From: Reichenbachiella agariperforans
GTDB lineage: Bacteria; Bacteroidota; Bacteroidia; Cytophagales; Cyclobacteriaceae
Reading direction: 5' to 3'
DNA: 64,000 nucleotides
NCBI RefSeq assembly: GCF_900142205.1
Contig: NZ_FRAA01000002.1
Coordinates: 60,282-124,281, forward strand
The notes beneath the pieces are model-generated. The model did no database searches and was not told the origin of the DNA. It saw only the letters and a list, made by a program, of their open reading frames with translations. This document shows, in pieces, positions 45,447-55,047 of this stretch; position 1 is the stretch's first letter, and the number at the start of each line of letters is the position of its first letter. A program made the position numbers and the translations under genes.

Positions 45447-46340
45447 TCAATAAAGTTCGTCAAGCGACATTTTCATGTATTTTTTAATGGCTGCAAATGT
45501 ACTGATAAATCCCACAAGTAGCCCAACCAATAGCATTGCTGCTGTCAACACCAAAAGCTCATCCATTCTCACCAAATCAATCAACCCCTCTATCTCGCGT
45601 TCTGCAAGTTGCAAGACACCCCAGATGAGTGCACATGCCAACATCCCTGACAGCAACCCAAACCAAGAAGCTCTAGACAAAAATGGCTTTCGGATGAAAG
45701 ATGAGGTCGCACCCACCAGTTGCATACTACGGATCAGAAAACGCTGAGAGAACAGCGCCAGTTTGATTGTATTGTTGATTAGAACCACCACCACGATCAA
45801 TAATATGACAGTAAATCCTACCAGCACATAGCTGATCTTTCGGACATTTTTATTGATACTTTGTACTAGGTTCTCTATGTAAGTCACCTCGAAAACTCCC
45901 GAGATAAAACCAATTTCCTTTTTGATCTCTGCTAGATTTTGTGACGCCTGATACTCGGGCGAAACCTTGATTTTGATCACATCCCGCAGTGGATTATCGC
46001 CTAGGAAGTTGACAAAATCCTCTCCTGTTTCCTCCATAAAGGTCTCGGCGGCTTCTTCTTTAGTGATGTGCTGAATTTGAGCTTGTCCTCCAGATTTGAG
46101 GACATAGTCTTTACTCGATAAAATCTTAGTAATCTTCACTACTTCATTTTGACTGAGCCCTTTGTGAAGGAAAACTTGTATCTCAACATTCTCTTGAATC
46201 AGGCGTGTCAAATTATTGGTCGTAAGGATTAGAAGTCCAAACAAGCCCATAACAAATAATGCCAAGGTGACACTAAACACGACACTAGCAAACGGATAAC
46301 TTCCGAGCTTCTTTTTGCGATATTTCTTGTCCTTTGCCAT
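45447..46340 (-). CDS. ftsX: Cell division protein FtsX
   Basis: 297 residues with four predicted membrane helices, one near residues 20-45 and three in the C-terminal half (VGFTVILLIVVVVLINNTI, SWFGLLSGMLACALIWGVL, LVLTAAMLLVGLLVGFI). The extracytoplasmic domain between helix 1 and 2 matches FtsX (NVEIQVFLHKGLSQNEVVKI). FtsX works with FtsE as an ABC-like complex that activates cell-wall hydrolases at division; FtsE is not in this cluster. Confidence 0.95.
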   Translation of the reverse strand: MAKDKKYRKKKLGSYPFASVVFSVTLALFVMGLFGLLILTTNNLTRLIQENVEIQVFLHKGLSQNEVVKITKILSSKDYVLKSGGQAQIQHITKEEAAETFMEETGEDFVNFLGDNPLRDVIKIKVSPEYQASQNLAEIKKEIGFISGVFEVTYIENLVQSINKNVRKISYVLVGFTVILLIVVVVLINNTIKLALFSQRFLIRSMQLVGATSSFIRKPFLSRASWFGLLSGMLACALIWGVLQLAEREIEGLIDLVRMDELLVLTAAMLLVGLLVGFISTFAAIKKYMKMSLDELY

Positions 46341-46419
46341 AGTGAAAAATCAAAAATAGTTTCAAACCATGAAATTACTTTCAATTCTTAGACTTTTCGA
46401 TAAAAGGGGATGCAAATGA

Positions 46420-47319
46420 CTATAGGTTACTGCTTTTGATCACGTCAAGCTCATTGATTAGCTTGCGGTTTTCAATCTTGGAAAGAGGGGTTATTTCAGT
46501 TGCCTCTTTATTGAGTGTAAAGAAATCACCATCATAGTAGAAGAAAAGCTTCTTCGCTCCCGGTGTATTAATTTCTATAATTTCATAGGGAGACTCATTG
46601 AATTTACCATAGAGATAAAGTCTATTTTCCTCCATACGGTAGTGAAAATCATAACGTCTAGAATTGATCGTCTGTATATTGACTCTATCGATTTTTGACA
46701 CAGATGGCACTTCTTCGATACGTTTAGCCGACTCCAATGCCACCACTGGCCCTGCCTCGAACTCATCTTGTTGATATCCAGCATCCACCTCCGGTACTTC
46801 GAATCGAATCTCCTGTGTAACCACTGGGACATCCCCTTTAGACAATTCCTCTTTGGCTATTTCACGTTCTTCTGCTACAGGTAGTATGTTTTCCGAATGC
46901 ATGTATCGGTAGTTGAGACTCGGTGCAGTATGGACAGTGAGTCCCGTCTCCAATGCATATTGATTTTTTGATTCCAGACCTTGGAGGTGATATTCTATAG
47001 CTGCATCCGTATCAAGATAAAGGTATGCGCCTACAGAAACTGCCAAGCCTGTCACAGCATATACTACGGGCTTGAACGCCGCACTCTGCATCAGCGTCCC
47101 TATCAATGTAGTCTCTACCGAAATATTATTCAAACGAGTCTTGAGCTCTGCCACACGGTGTGCGCGAAGGCTCTCGACTATTTCCTGTTGTCTAACGAAC
47201 TCTTCTTTGAGCATAGGGTCTGACTCTACACGTCCCTCAAAGACGAGTCGGTCTGCACCTTGCATTTCCCCATTGAAATAGGCCTCTATTTGTTCGTTAT
47301 AGTTGCTTCTAATCGACAT
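46420..47319 (-). CDS. Probable anti-sigma factor
   Basis: 299 residues. The N-terminal ~75 residues have the look of a zinc-less anti-sigma domain (YNEQIEAYFNGEMQGADRLVFEGRVESDPMLKEEF). One predicted helix (about 80-98, KPVVYAVTGLAVSVGAYLYL) then leads to a periplasmic domain of about 200 residues with no recognised fold. It follows the ECF sigma gene at 1 bp, so it is likely to bind that sigma factor. Confidence 0.75.
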   Translation of the reverse strand: MSIRSNYNEQIEAYFNGEMQGADRLVFEGRVESDPMLKEEFVRQQEIVESLRAHRVAELKTRLNNISVETTLIGTLMQSAAFKPVVYAVTGLAVSVGAYLYLDTDAAIEYHLQGLESKNQYALETGLTVHTAPSLNYRYMHSENILPVAEEREIAKEELSKGDVPVVTQEIRFEVPEVDAGYQQDEFEAGPVVALESAKRIEEVPSVSKIDRVNIQTINSRRYDFHYRMEENRLYLYGKFNESPYEIIEINTPGAKKLFFYYDGDFFTLNKEATEITPLSKIENRKLINELDVIKSSNL

Positions 47320-47320
47320 A

Positions 47321-47860
47321 CTAATCTAAAAAATCACTTGACGTATAATTTCTTTTAATCATCAAATCAAGCTTTTTCTTGCACTTATATTTTTTCGTTT
47401 TGGCCGTATCGGTATTCGCAAAATTGAGCTTCTCAGCGATATCTTGCATCGATAGTCCGTCAAAGTAGTGGTATGTTAATATTTTCCTACAGGCATCTCC
47501 AAGTTGATTGATACAATCATTGACAATCTTGATTTTCTCCTGCCGCTCTATATCTTGGTAGGTAGCTTCCTCGATCATCTCTCCAGAATGCCTGCTTTTT
47601 CTATCCAGTTCTTTTCTCCAAAGGTTCAGACAAATACTATAAATGAACGTGCTGATTTTGGAAGTCAAAACAAGATTGCCAGAAATCGCTTTCTGCCAAA
47701 ACACCAATAAAGCATCTTGAAACACGTCTTTGGCTTCATCTTCCGTACCGCTATTATTTAAGACAATGCGCGTCATCATCTTATAGTACTTCTTGTAGAG
47801 ATAGTCCAAAGCAGCCTCGTCCCCTCTACTCACCCGTTCTAATATTTCGTGATCCTTCAT
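47321..47860 (-). CDS. ECF-type RNA polymerase sigma factor
   Basis: 179 residues. Region 2 (DYLYKKYYKMMTRIVLNNSGTEDEAKDVFQDALLVFW) and region 4 (CRKILTYHYFDGLSMQDIAEKLNF) are present and there is no region 1 or 3. It is co-transcribed with the anti-sigma factor, which it probably shares in stress or envelope signalling. A TAnnTTTG-type -7 box (TAAGTTTG) occurs upstream at 47895-47902 without a matching -33. Confidence 0.92.
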   Translation of the reverse strand: MKDHEILERVSRGDEAALDYLYKKYYKMMTRIVLNNSGTEDEAKDVFQDALLVFWQKAISGNLVLTSKISTFIYSICLNLWRKELDRKSRHSGEMIEEATYQDIERQEKIKIVNDCINQLGDACRKILTYHYFDGLSMQDIAEKLNFANTDTAKTKKYKCKKKLDLMIKRNYTSSDFLD

Positions 47861-48016
47861 CGGATAAAAAGCTTCTGCTTTTGATTAGATACTACAAACT
47901 TAATTAATGTAACCCCTCTAGGTTGAGATATGGTGGAAATTCTAATTTAATTGAAATTCTCTAGCAATACAATTACCTAACGTGCAACTGGCTACATTTC
48001 GCATATACTCCACGCA

Positions 48017-48712
48017 CTATAGTTCAAAAGCATGCACCACCTTCGTTCGACCTGGTGTATGATACCAGTCGTTGATCACGAGCTCTAGCACTGTCACAGG
48101 GGATGCCCCAAAAACTCTTTCTTTATGCTCCAAAACAAATGCTTCATACTGTTTCGGGTCAGCCAAAGCCTGCTGATATCTCATAATGGTCGTGTGGGCA
48201 GTTTTCAGTGTGTACCGAGCATCCATGCTGTGCTTAATAACACTAGCACGAAAAGCCTCCCTCAGCTGTGAACGTAACTGCTCTAAAACACTATCGTTTG
48301 GGAATCCCTGTATCAATAAACCAACAGGCGACAATGTGAGCCCTTGAAAAAGGATACTTGTATTTTTAACTCCTTTCAAAGCTTGTTGGATCAAAGTGAT
48401 ATATGGAGAAGGGTCTTCCAAATCACCCAACCTAACCTCTGTAGAACAGGAAATAACAGACAAGCCTGTCACATGGATGGCACTGCTCGGATAGTGATAT
48501 TGTTCAGGAGCTACTTCGATTAATTCGTCTTGAAAAGCTGCTAGACGACTCAAGACCTCCGCGTCAGGTCTAATCCTCAGTGTCAAGCCAAATCGCATAT
48601 CATCCTCCAATGAGGTCAAATACGAATCTATAAAATAATCACTATACTGTAGCCCTTGCCAGCCCAGACGCCACATCTCCTCATAGTGCTGCCCTAACGA
48701 AATATCTATCAT
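48017..48712 (-). CDS. 2H phosphoesterase superfamily protein
   Basis: 231 residues. The two HxT/S motifs that define the superfamily are visible: HVTGLSVI (residue ~80) and AHTTIMRY (residue ~172), each on a strand of the same fold. Known members include LigT/ThpR RNA cyclic phosphodiesterase and 2',5'-oligoadenylate phosphodiesterase. Substrate here is unknown. Its start overlaps the stop of the gene upstream by a few bases or none, so the two are probably one transcript. Confidence 0.75.
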   Translation of the reverse strand: MIDISLGQHYEEMWRLGWQGLQYSDYFIDSYLTSLEDDMRFGLTLRIRPDAEVLSRLAAFQDELIEVAPEQYHYPSSAIHVTGLSVISCSTEVRLGDLEDPSPYITLIQQALKGVKNTSILFQGLTLSPVGLLIQGFPNDSVLEQLRSQLREAFRASVIKHSMDARYTLKTAHTTIMRYQQALADPKQYEAFVLEHKERVFGASPVTVLELVINDWYHTPGRTKVVHAFEL

Positions 48713-49147
48713 CTATTTATAGGGGAGCCAAGTTTGTGTCCTAAACAGAAAAGAAATATATCCACGAACCTGAAGGTTTCCGTCTTCCACCCAGAGTTTG
48801 CAGTCATACACTTTTCCATTTTCGGGATCGAGGATCGTTCCATCCTCATATTCATCTCCATCTTTTTCCAACCCTTCGATAATCTCCATTCCTATAACAG
48901 GTTGCTGGTAGCGTTTATCTTTTGGATCACAAGACTTGCACATTGGGTTTTGCTCCTCGCCGGGTGACCGAAACAACTTGGTGACCTTACCATAATATTT
49001 CCCTCCTCGTTCGTAGATTTCTACTACAGATTTAGGTTTTCCTGTGTCATCATCTATCGTCTTCCATGAACCAACGGTCGTACTTTGCGCTAATACCGGC
49101 CAACTAACACTGGCGACAAACATCAACATTAACAGTAATTTTCTCAT
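48713..49147 (-). CDS. DUF2147 family secreted protein
   Basis: 144 residues with a signal peptide (about 1-20, ending V-L-A-Q). TVGSWKTIDDDTGKPKSVVEIYERGGKYYGKVTKLF, then MCKSCDPKDKRYQQPVIGMEIIEGL and the end GYISFLFRTQTWLPYK, match DUF2147. A C-x-x-C pair (MCKSCDP) may bind metal or form a disulfide. Homologs are found in the periplasm of many Gram-negative bacteria with no known activity. Confidence 0.85.
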   Translation of the reverse strand: MRKLLLMLMFVASVSWPVLAQSTTVGSWKTIDDDTGKPKSVVEIYERGGKYYGKVTKLFRSPGEEQNPMCKSCDPKDKRYQQPVIGMEIIEGLEKDGDEYEDGTILDPENGKVYDCKLWVEDGNLQVRGYISFLFRTQTWLPYK

Positions 49148-50487
<1,340 letters not shown>

Positions 50488-50520
50488 GTTTTCTCTTCTA
50501 GGAGATCAAACAATATGTAG

Positions 50521-50549
50521 AAACCCTGGCAGACTGTCAGGGTTTTTTT
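50521..50549 (+). terminator. Terminator of gapA
   Basis: Arms aaaccctg (50521-50528) and cagggttt (50538-50545) with a T-run running into the next bases. Confidence 0.85.
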
Positions 50550-50554
50550 GTATT

Positions 50555-51712
50555 CTAAAACGCTTCCGTAAATGCAACGACAAATGCACTAGCCCCTTCC
50601 TGACCAAGACCATAATCTAACCTCAGGTTTGCATTATTCTTACTATCTACCCGAATCCTTAGCCCTAGTCCTCCGCCATACCAAAGCCCCTGCACCGTCA
50701 TCGATGAGTAGTCCGGAGCAACGCGCCCAGTACTCGCAAAGGCCACCACTCCTATTATATTCCATACAGGCATTCTATACTCAACCTGGGTATCTAAGAT
50801 GGTTTTGTCACGCAACTCGCCACTAAAGTAGCCACGCATCCGGTCAGACCCACCCAGTTGATTGAGAGAGTAAAAAGGCACCTCACCTACCGTCCCTGCT
50901 GTGTGAAATTGAAAAGCAATAACGTGATTGTACCACGGTTTGATGAATTTCCGAAAGTCTATCCCAAACGAACTATAATCAAACTCGCTACCGATCGCTG
51001 CACCCGCCCAAGAATAACTCATCTCTAAATACATTCCACCCGAAGAGGTATATCTATTGTCTCGAGTATCATAGACAAAACTCGGTCCTATTTTAGATAC
51101 GGCACCTCCCTGATATCCTTCTATTTGATTGCTATACATGTAACCCACAGAGTCGAAATCGATCAAATCATAGGTTTTAAAATCTTGATTGAACCCTACG
51201 TACAGTGTTTTCGAATCATTCACTGCGAACATCATGGTATTCGCAAAATGGAGACTAGCTGTCTTAATCTGTTCCTCGTTCTCTGGGGTCACCTCATTAC
51301 CTACCCCGTAGAGCTGCTGAGGAAAGTTGATATAACTAGCCTTGCTTCGGATTATGACTTTATTTCGATTCAAATAACCCGAACTACGCAGCACGAACTT
51401 CACCAGTCCTATGGACGACACAGATGCCAATGCCGTAAAACTAGAAGCTGTACTCACAGTATCATCCTTGACAAGATTCAACAAGTTATATTTGACCAAA
51501 CCAAAAACTTGCCCCGTCTCCTGTGCATAAGAATAGACTGGAAATGGCACATACTGAAACAGCACTTCTGCCTTTTTGTTGAAAAAATCAAATTTGGAGT
51601 GAGGCACCTTCATGATTGAATCCTCAACATCCTTGGCTCGCTGGCCTAGCACATTTAAACTCGATAGCCAAACTAATAGCCCTGACACCAATAGTACCTT
51701 ATATTTCAACAC
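50555..51712 (-). CDS. BamA/TamA-like outer-membrane barrel, copy 1
   Basis: 385 residues with a signal peptide (about 1-23, ending V-L-G-Q). It lacks POTRA domains and is only the C-terminal barrel of the surface-antigen (D15/Omp85) type: the strand motif FVYDTRDNRYTSSGG and the loop GGSDRMRGYFSG match the conserved VYDTRDN and RGY/F signatures, and the last residues are a barrel strand ending A-F. Such short homologs are common in Bacteroidota; their client is unknown. It follows a paralog at 51739 and the two probably share a transcript. Confidence 0.82.
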   Translation of the reverse strand: MLKYKVLLVSGLLVWLSSLNVLGQRAKDVEDSIMKVPHSKFDFFNKKAEVLFQYVPFPVYSYAQETGQVFGLVKYNLLNLVKDDTVSTASSFTALASVSSIGLVKFVLRSSGYLNRNKVIIRSKASYINFPQQLYGVGNEVTPENEEQIKTASLHFANTMMFAVNDSKTLYVGFNQDFKTYDLIDFDSVGYMYSNQIEGYQGGAVSKIGPSFVYDTRDNRYTSSGGMYLEMSYSWAGAAIGSEFDYSSFGIDFRKFIKPWYNHVIAFQFHTAGTVGEVPFYSLNQLGGSDRMRGYFSGELRDKTILDTQVEYRMPVWNIIGVVAFASTGRVAPDYSSMTVQGLWYGGGLGLRIRVDSKNNANLRLDYGLGQEGASAFVVAFTEAF

Positions 51713-51738
51713 TTCTATGTTTCAGCGCCAACTGCCCC

Positions 51739-52902
51739 TTAAAAGGACTCTGTAAACCCGATCACAAATGCCTTAGCTCCCTCTTGTCCCCATCCAAAGT
51801 CCATTCGTAGGTTTGCACGGTTTTTACTATCCACCATGACACGCAAGCCAAGCCCCCCGCTCATCCATACATCTTTGAGCTGCATGGCACTATAGTCTGG
51901 TGCCACACGACCTGCACTAGCGAAAGCCACCATGCCAAATATCTTCCATACTGGCATTCTATATTCTACCTGTACATCGGCAATGGCTTTATCTCTAATC
52001 GCTCCTTCATAGTAGCCTCGCATTCTCTCCGAGCCTCCTAGCAGCGCCAGAGAGTAAAAAGGAACTGCCCCTGTATTGAGTTCGGTGTAGGCCTGAAAAC
52101 CAATCACATGATTCATCCATGGGTTGATAAATTTTCTCACATCTAAGGTAAAAGTGCCATAGTCAAAATCGCTCCCTAGGTACTTCCCAAAATATTTATA
52201 ACTCGTAAAAATATAAGCTCCTGTACGGCTATTGTACCGATGGTCTCTCGTGTCATATATGAACGCTGGCCCTACTCCAGAGATCGCTCCCCCCTCAAAA
52301 CCAGGTACTTGGTTAACATTTAAATAACTACTACTGTCTTTCTCTACTTCGTAATAGTTTCTGAACTCCTGCGACACCCCAGTATATACCGTCTTAGAAT
52401 AGTTGACCGCAAAGAGTGCTGAATTGACAAAGTTTAAACTCTTCGTAGAGATTTCCTCCAACCCCTCACGCGTCACATCATTTCCTATCCCCAAAAAAAA
52501 CTGTGGAAAATTGATATAGCTCGCCTCTCCTTGTAATACAATTCTATCTTCTTTGAGATAAACTCTGCTACCCATTACAAACTTGATCTGGCCCAATGCC
52601 GAAGCAGATGCCAATGCACTAAAACTCGACGCGGCACTCACAGTATCCCCTTTGACAATATTGATTAGATTGTATTTGACCAATCCATACACCTGACCGG
52701 TCTCCTGCGAGTAAGAATATATAGGGAATGGAAGGATCTGAAAAAGCACTTCCGCTCTTTTATTAAAAGCATCGAATTTTGACATCTCAGGACTGTCCCT
52801 CGATAGTGTGTCAGCAGCCTGTTGCGTGCTTTTATCTTGACAGATTGCTTGCCATGAAAGCAAGGTGATCAATAGGAAGACAGGTAGGTTTTTACAATTC
52901 AT
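51739..52902 (-). CDS. BamA/TamA-like outer-membrane barrel, copy 2
   Basis: 387 residues from the ATG at 52902, where a normal signal peptide begins (ending A-I-C-Q); an ATG at 52920 adds six residues before it. Sequence and length match copy 1, with FIYDTRDHRYNSRTG and GGSERMRGYYEG. Tandem duplication with later divergence is likely. Confidence 0.82.
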   Translation of the reverse strand: MNCKNLPVFLLITLLSWQAICQDKSTQQAADTLSRDSPEMSKFDAFNKRAEVLFQILPFPIYSYSQETGQVYGLVKYNLINIVKGDTVSAASSFSALASASALGQIKFVMGSRVYLKEDRIVLQGEASYINFPQFFLGIGNDVTREGLEEISTKSLNFVNSALFAVNYSKTVYTGVSQEFRNYYEVEKDSSSYLNVNQVPGFEGGAISGVGPAFIYDTRDHRYNSRTGAYIFTSYKYFGKYLGSDFDYGTFTLDVRKFINPWMNHVIGFQAYTELNTGAVPFYSLALLGGSERMRGYYEGAIRDKAIADVQVEYRMPVWKIFGMVAFASAGRVAPDYSAMQLKDVWMSGGLGLRVMVDSKNRANLRMDFGWGQEGAKAFVIGFTESF

Positions 52903-52955
52903 CGTTGGTACTAAATACATGGTTTCATCAAAAATTCAATATAGCTTATTTTAGG

Positions 52956-53708
52956 TCAGTTTTCTAGTAATTCTTCCTGCCCTTCTCCCATTTCTAGGTT
53001 GTGCCACACTTTTTGCACATCGTCATGATCTTCGAGCATATCGATAAGCTTCATCACCTCCTGAAACGCCTCATCGTCGACCTTAACAGTGGTCTTTGGC
53101 AAACGCTGAAGCTCGGCATTCTCCAGTTCCAAACCCAAGGAGTCCAACTTCTTGTTGAGCGAGCCAAAATCCTCCATTGCCGAATGTACGATGACAAATC
53201 CATCCTCTATCTCGACCTCCTCTGCTCCTGCTTCTATTAGCTCCAGTTCGAACTCGTCCAAATCCATTTCCGATGGAACAGGAAGGCTAAAAACACCTTT
53301 TCGATCAAAAATAAACTCCAACGAACCATTCGTCCCCAAACTCCCGTTGTTCTTAGTAAATGCAGCTCTGACCTCCTGCACCGTACGGTTCTGATTATCC
53401 GTCAGTGTTTCGACAAATACTGCCACCCCATGGGCAGCGTACCCTTCAAAATCCTGTTCAAAATAAGACGCAGCATCTCCGCCAAGACCTTTCTTGATCG
53501 CCCGCTCAATGTTATCTTTTGGCATATTGGAGCCTTTAGCATTGAGAATCGCTAAGCGCAAACGTGGATTAGCCTCCGCATCGCCACTATTCCCTTCCTT
53601 GACTGCTATGGTTATCTCCTTGCTAAGTCGACCAAAAATCTTCCCTCGTTTGGCATCCAATGCTCCCTTCTTTCTTTTGATCGTTGACCACTTGCTATGT
53701 CCTGACAT
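52956..53708 (-). CDS. YebC/PmpR family DNA-binding regulator
   Basis: 250 residues. The start SGHSKWSTIKRKKGALDAKRGKIFGRLSKEI and RNQTVQEVRAAF-like TDNQNRTVQEVRAAFTKN are the family signature; an acidic C-terminus follows. Members act in transcription control and in ribosome rescue of polyproline stretches. Apparently transcribed with the two barrel genes, or alone. Confidence 0.95.
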   Translation of the reverse strand: MSGHSKWSTIKRKKGALDAKRGKIFGRLSKEITIAVKEGNSGDAEANPRLRLAILNAKGSNMPKDNIERAIKKGLGGDAASYFEQDFEGYAAHGVAVFVETLTDNQNRTVQEVRAAFTKNNGSLGTNGSLEFIFDRKGVFSLPVPSEMDLDEFELELIEAGAEEVEIEDGFVIVHSAMEDFGSLNKKLDSLGLELENAELQRLPKTTVKVDDEAFQEVMKLIDMLEDHDDVQKVWHNLEMGEGQEELLEN

Positions 53709-53822
53709 ATTTCAGATGTGAAATTTTAGATTCAAAAATCAAATTTCTAAAGAAGAGGACAAAAGAAAAAACAAATCTTGAAAATGACGTATCATTGAGT
53801 CTCAATCCCTAGAGGTTTGCCC

Positions 53823-54920
53823 ATGAGTGTAGCATCAAAAAGCATGTTTGTCCAAACTATCCGTAGCACGGGGTTCTTGCTTCCCATTCTCCTGCTCCTA
53901 TGCTCTTTGCTCGTATTCACCTTGTACTATGAGATCCAGCCAGACTTAAGCGTTTTCCCTAATCGGGAATTTGAATACCACACCTATACGGATCGTGCCA
54001 ATGAGGGAAACTCTACAATCCTCGGTTTCCAAGTGAATGACTCCCTGATCCAGGTAGACTTCAAACTCAATGACCAGTTTCAAAGCCCCTACATCGGCAT
54101 CACATTGGCTCCCAAATCTCAGCAGCCAATCGATGTTTCGTACTACAACGAGCTACTGTTTCGTGTGCAAGGGGAAGGGATCGATAAATTAGGACTTTCC
54201 ATCTTCACTCCGCTGATGTCAGAACCCGAAGCTCCTTTCCACACCTTTCTCAGTATATCCGAAAAGACAACAAGCTACCACCTACCGATAGATGATTTTT
54301 TATTGCCTGACTGGTGGAAAGAGCTCCACAGCATCCCTATGAAAGAAAACCCAAGACCAGCCTTGGACCAAACTCTCCACCTCAATATTGGGACAGCCTA
54401 CACCCCTAACATAGTCCAGCCAATGACACTAAAGATCCACAGTATCCAATTGACGCGTGACAATGCCCCTCTATATACCAAACTAGCCTTGATTTATCCT
54501 ATTTCTTGCCTGCTGCTCTTTCTAGTCATCTTTTTGACCAAAGCCTACCATGCGAAAAACACCTCCATCACTGTCCAATATCAAGCACTCCAGCTGGACA
54601 AAAAACAACCCATTGAAAGCTTCATTGATTACATCAATACGCACTTTCAAGACAGCCAGTTGAGCATTGAGTCAGTCGCCAAGGAGACCGGGATCTCGCC
54701 ACGCAAAATCACCCAAACCATCAAAGAGCAATTCAACTGCAATTTCAAAAGCTATATCAACCACATTCGAATCAAGGAATCACAAAGGTTGCTCTCCAGT
54801 ACAAGGCTCAACATTGGAGAAGTCGCCTACAAAGTCGGGTTCAACAACCAGAGTCACTTTAACCGAGTCTTCAAAAATGAAGTAGGACAAAGTCCTAGTG
54901 AATACCGAGACTGTACATAA
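53823..54920 (+). CDS. Membrane-anchored AraC-family regulator
   Basis: 365 residues from the ATG at 53823; a TTG at 53817 adds two residues. A first helix lies near residues 18-38, an extracytoplasmic beta-rich domain of about 180 residues follows (FEYHTYTDRANEGNST; HLNIGTAYTPN), a second helix is near 220-240 (LIYPISCLLLFLVIFL), and the AraC DNA-binding domain is at the end (about 265-365), closing GFNNQSHFNRVFKNEVGQSPSEYR. The periplasmic part could sense a sugar-like ligand. It is divergent in no sense but lies directly before the GH5 and GH51 genes, so it probably activates them. Confidence 0.88.
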   Translation: MSVASKSMFVQTIRSTGFLLPILLLLCSLLVFTLYYEIQPDLSVFPNREFEYHTYTDRANEGNSTILGFQVNDSLIQVDFKLNDQFQSPYIGITLAPKSQQPIDVSYYNELLFRVQGEGIDKLGLSIFTPLMSEPEAPFHTFLSISEKTTSYHLPIDDFLLPDWWKELHSIPMKENPRPALDQTLHLNIGTAYTPNIVQPMTLKIHSIQLTRDNAPLYTKLALIYPISCLLLFLVIFLTKAYHAKNTSITVQYQALQLDKKQPIESFIDYINTHFQDSQLSIESVAKETGISPRKITQTIKEQFNCNFKSYINHIRIKESQRLLSSTRLNIGEVAYKVGFNNQSHFNRVFKNEVGQSPSEYRDCT

Positions 54921-55047
54921 GTTACCCCGAAGCGAGTCATACCATCACCCTCCCGCATTTTTTGCAAAGCCTTTTACCGCTTTTGCAAAAGCACTTCTTC
55001 CTTATCCCTCTATCATTGTTCGACTTGAACAAGCAGATATAAGAAAG

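Noticed and set aside
54898-55047. Early start for the GH5 gene
   Set aside because: It overlaps the AraC gene end and has no signal peptide; ATG 55048 opens a lipoprotein signal.
54921-55047. Transcription terminator before the GH5 gene
   Set aside because: The repeated tttgcaaa/cttttgcaaaag pieces do not form a stem with a T-run, so AraC and GH5 could be one transcript.
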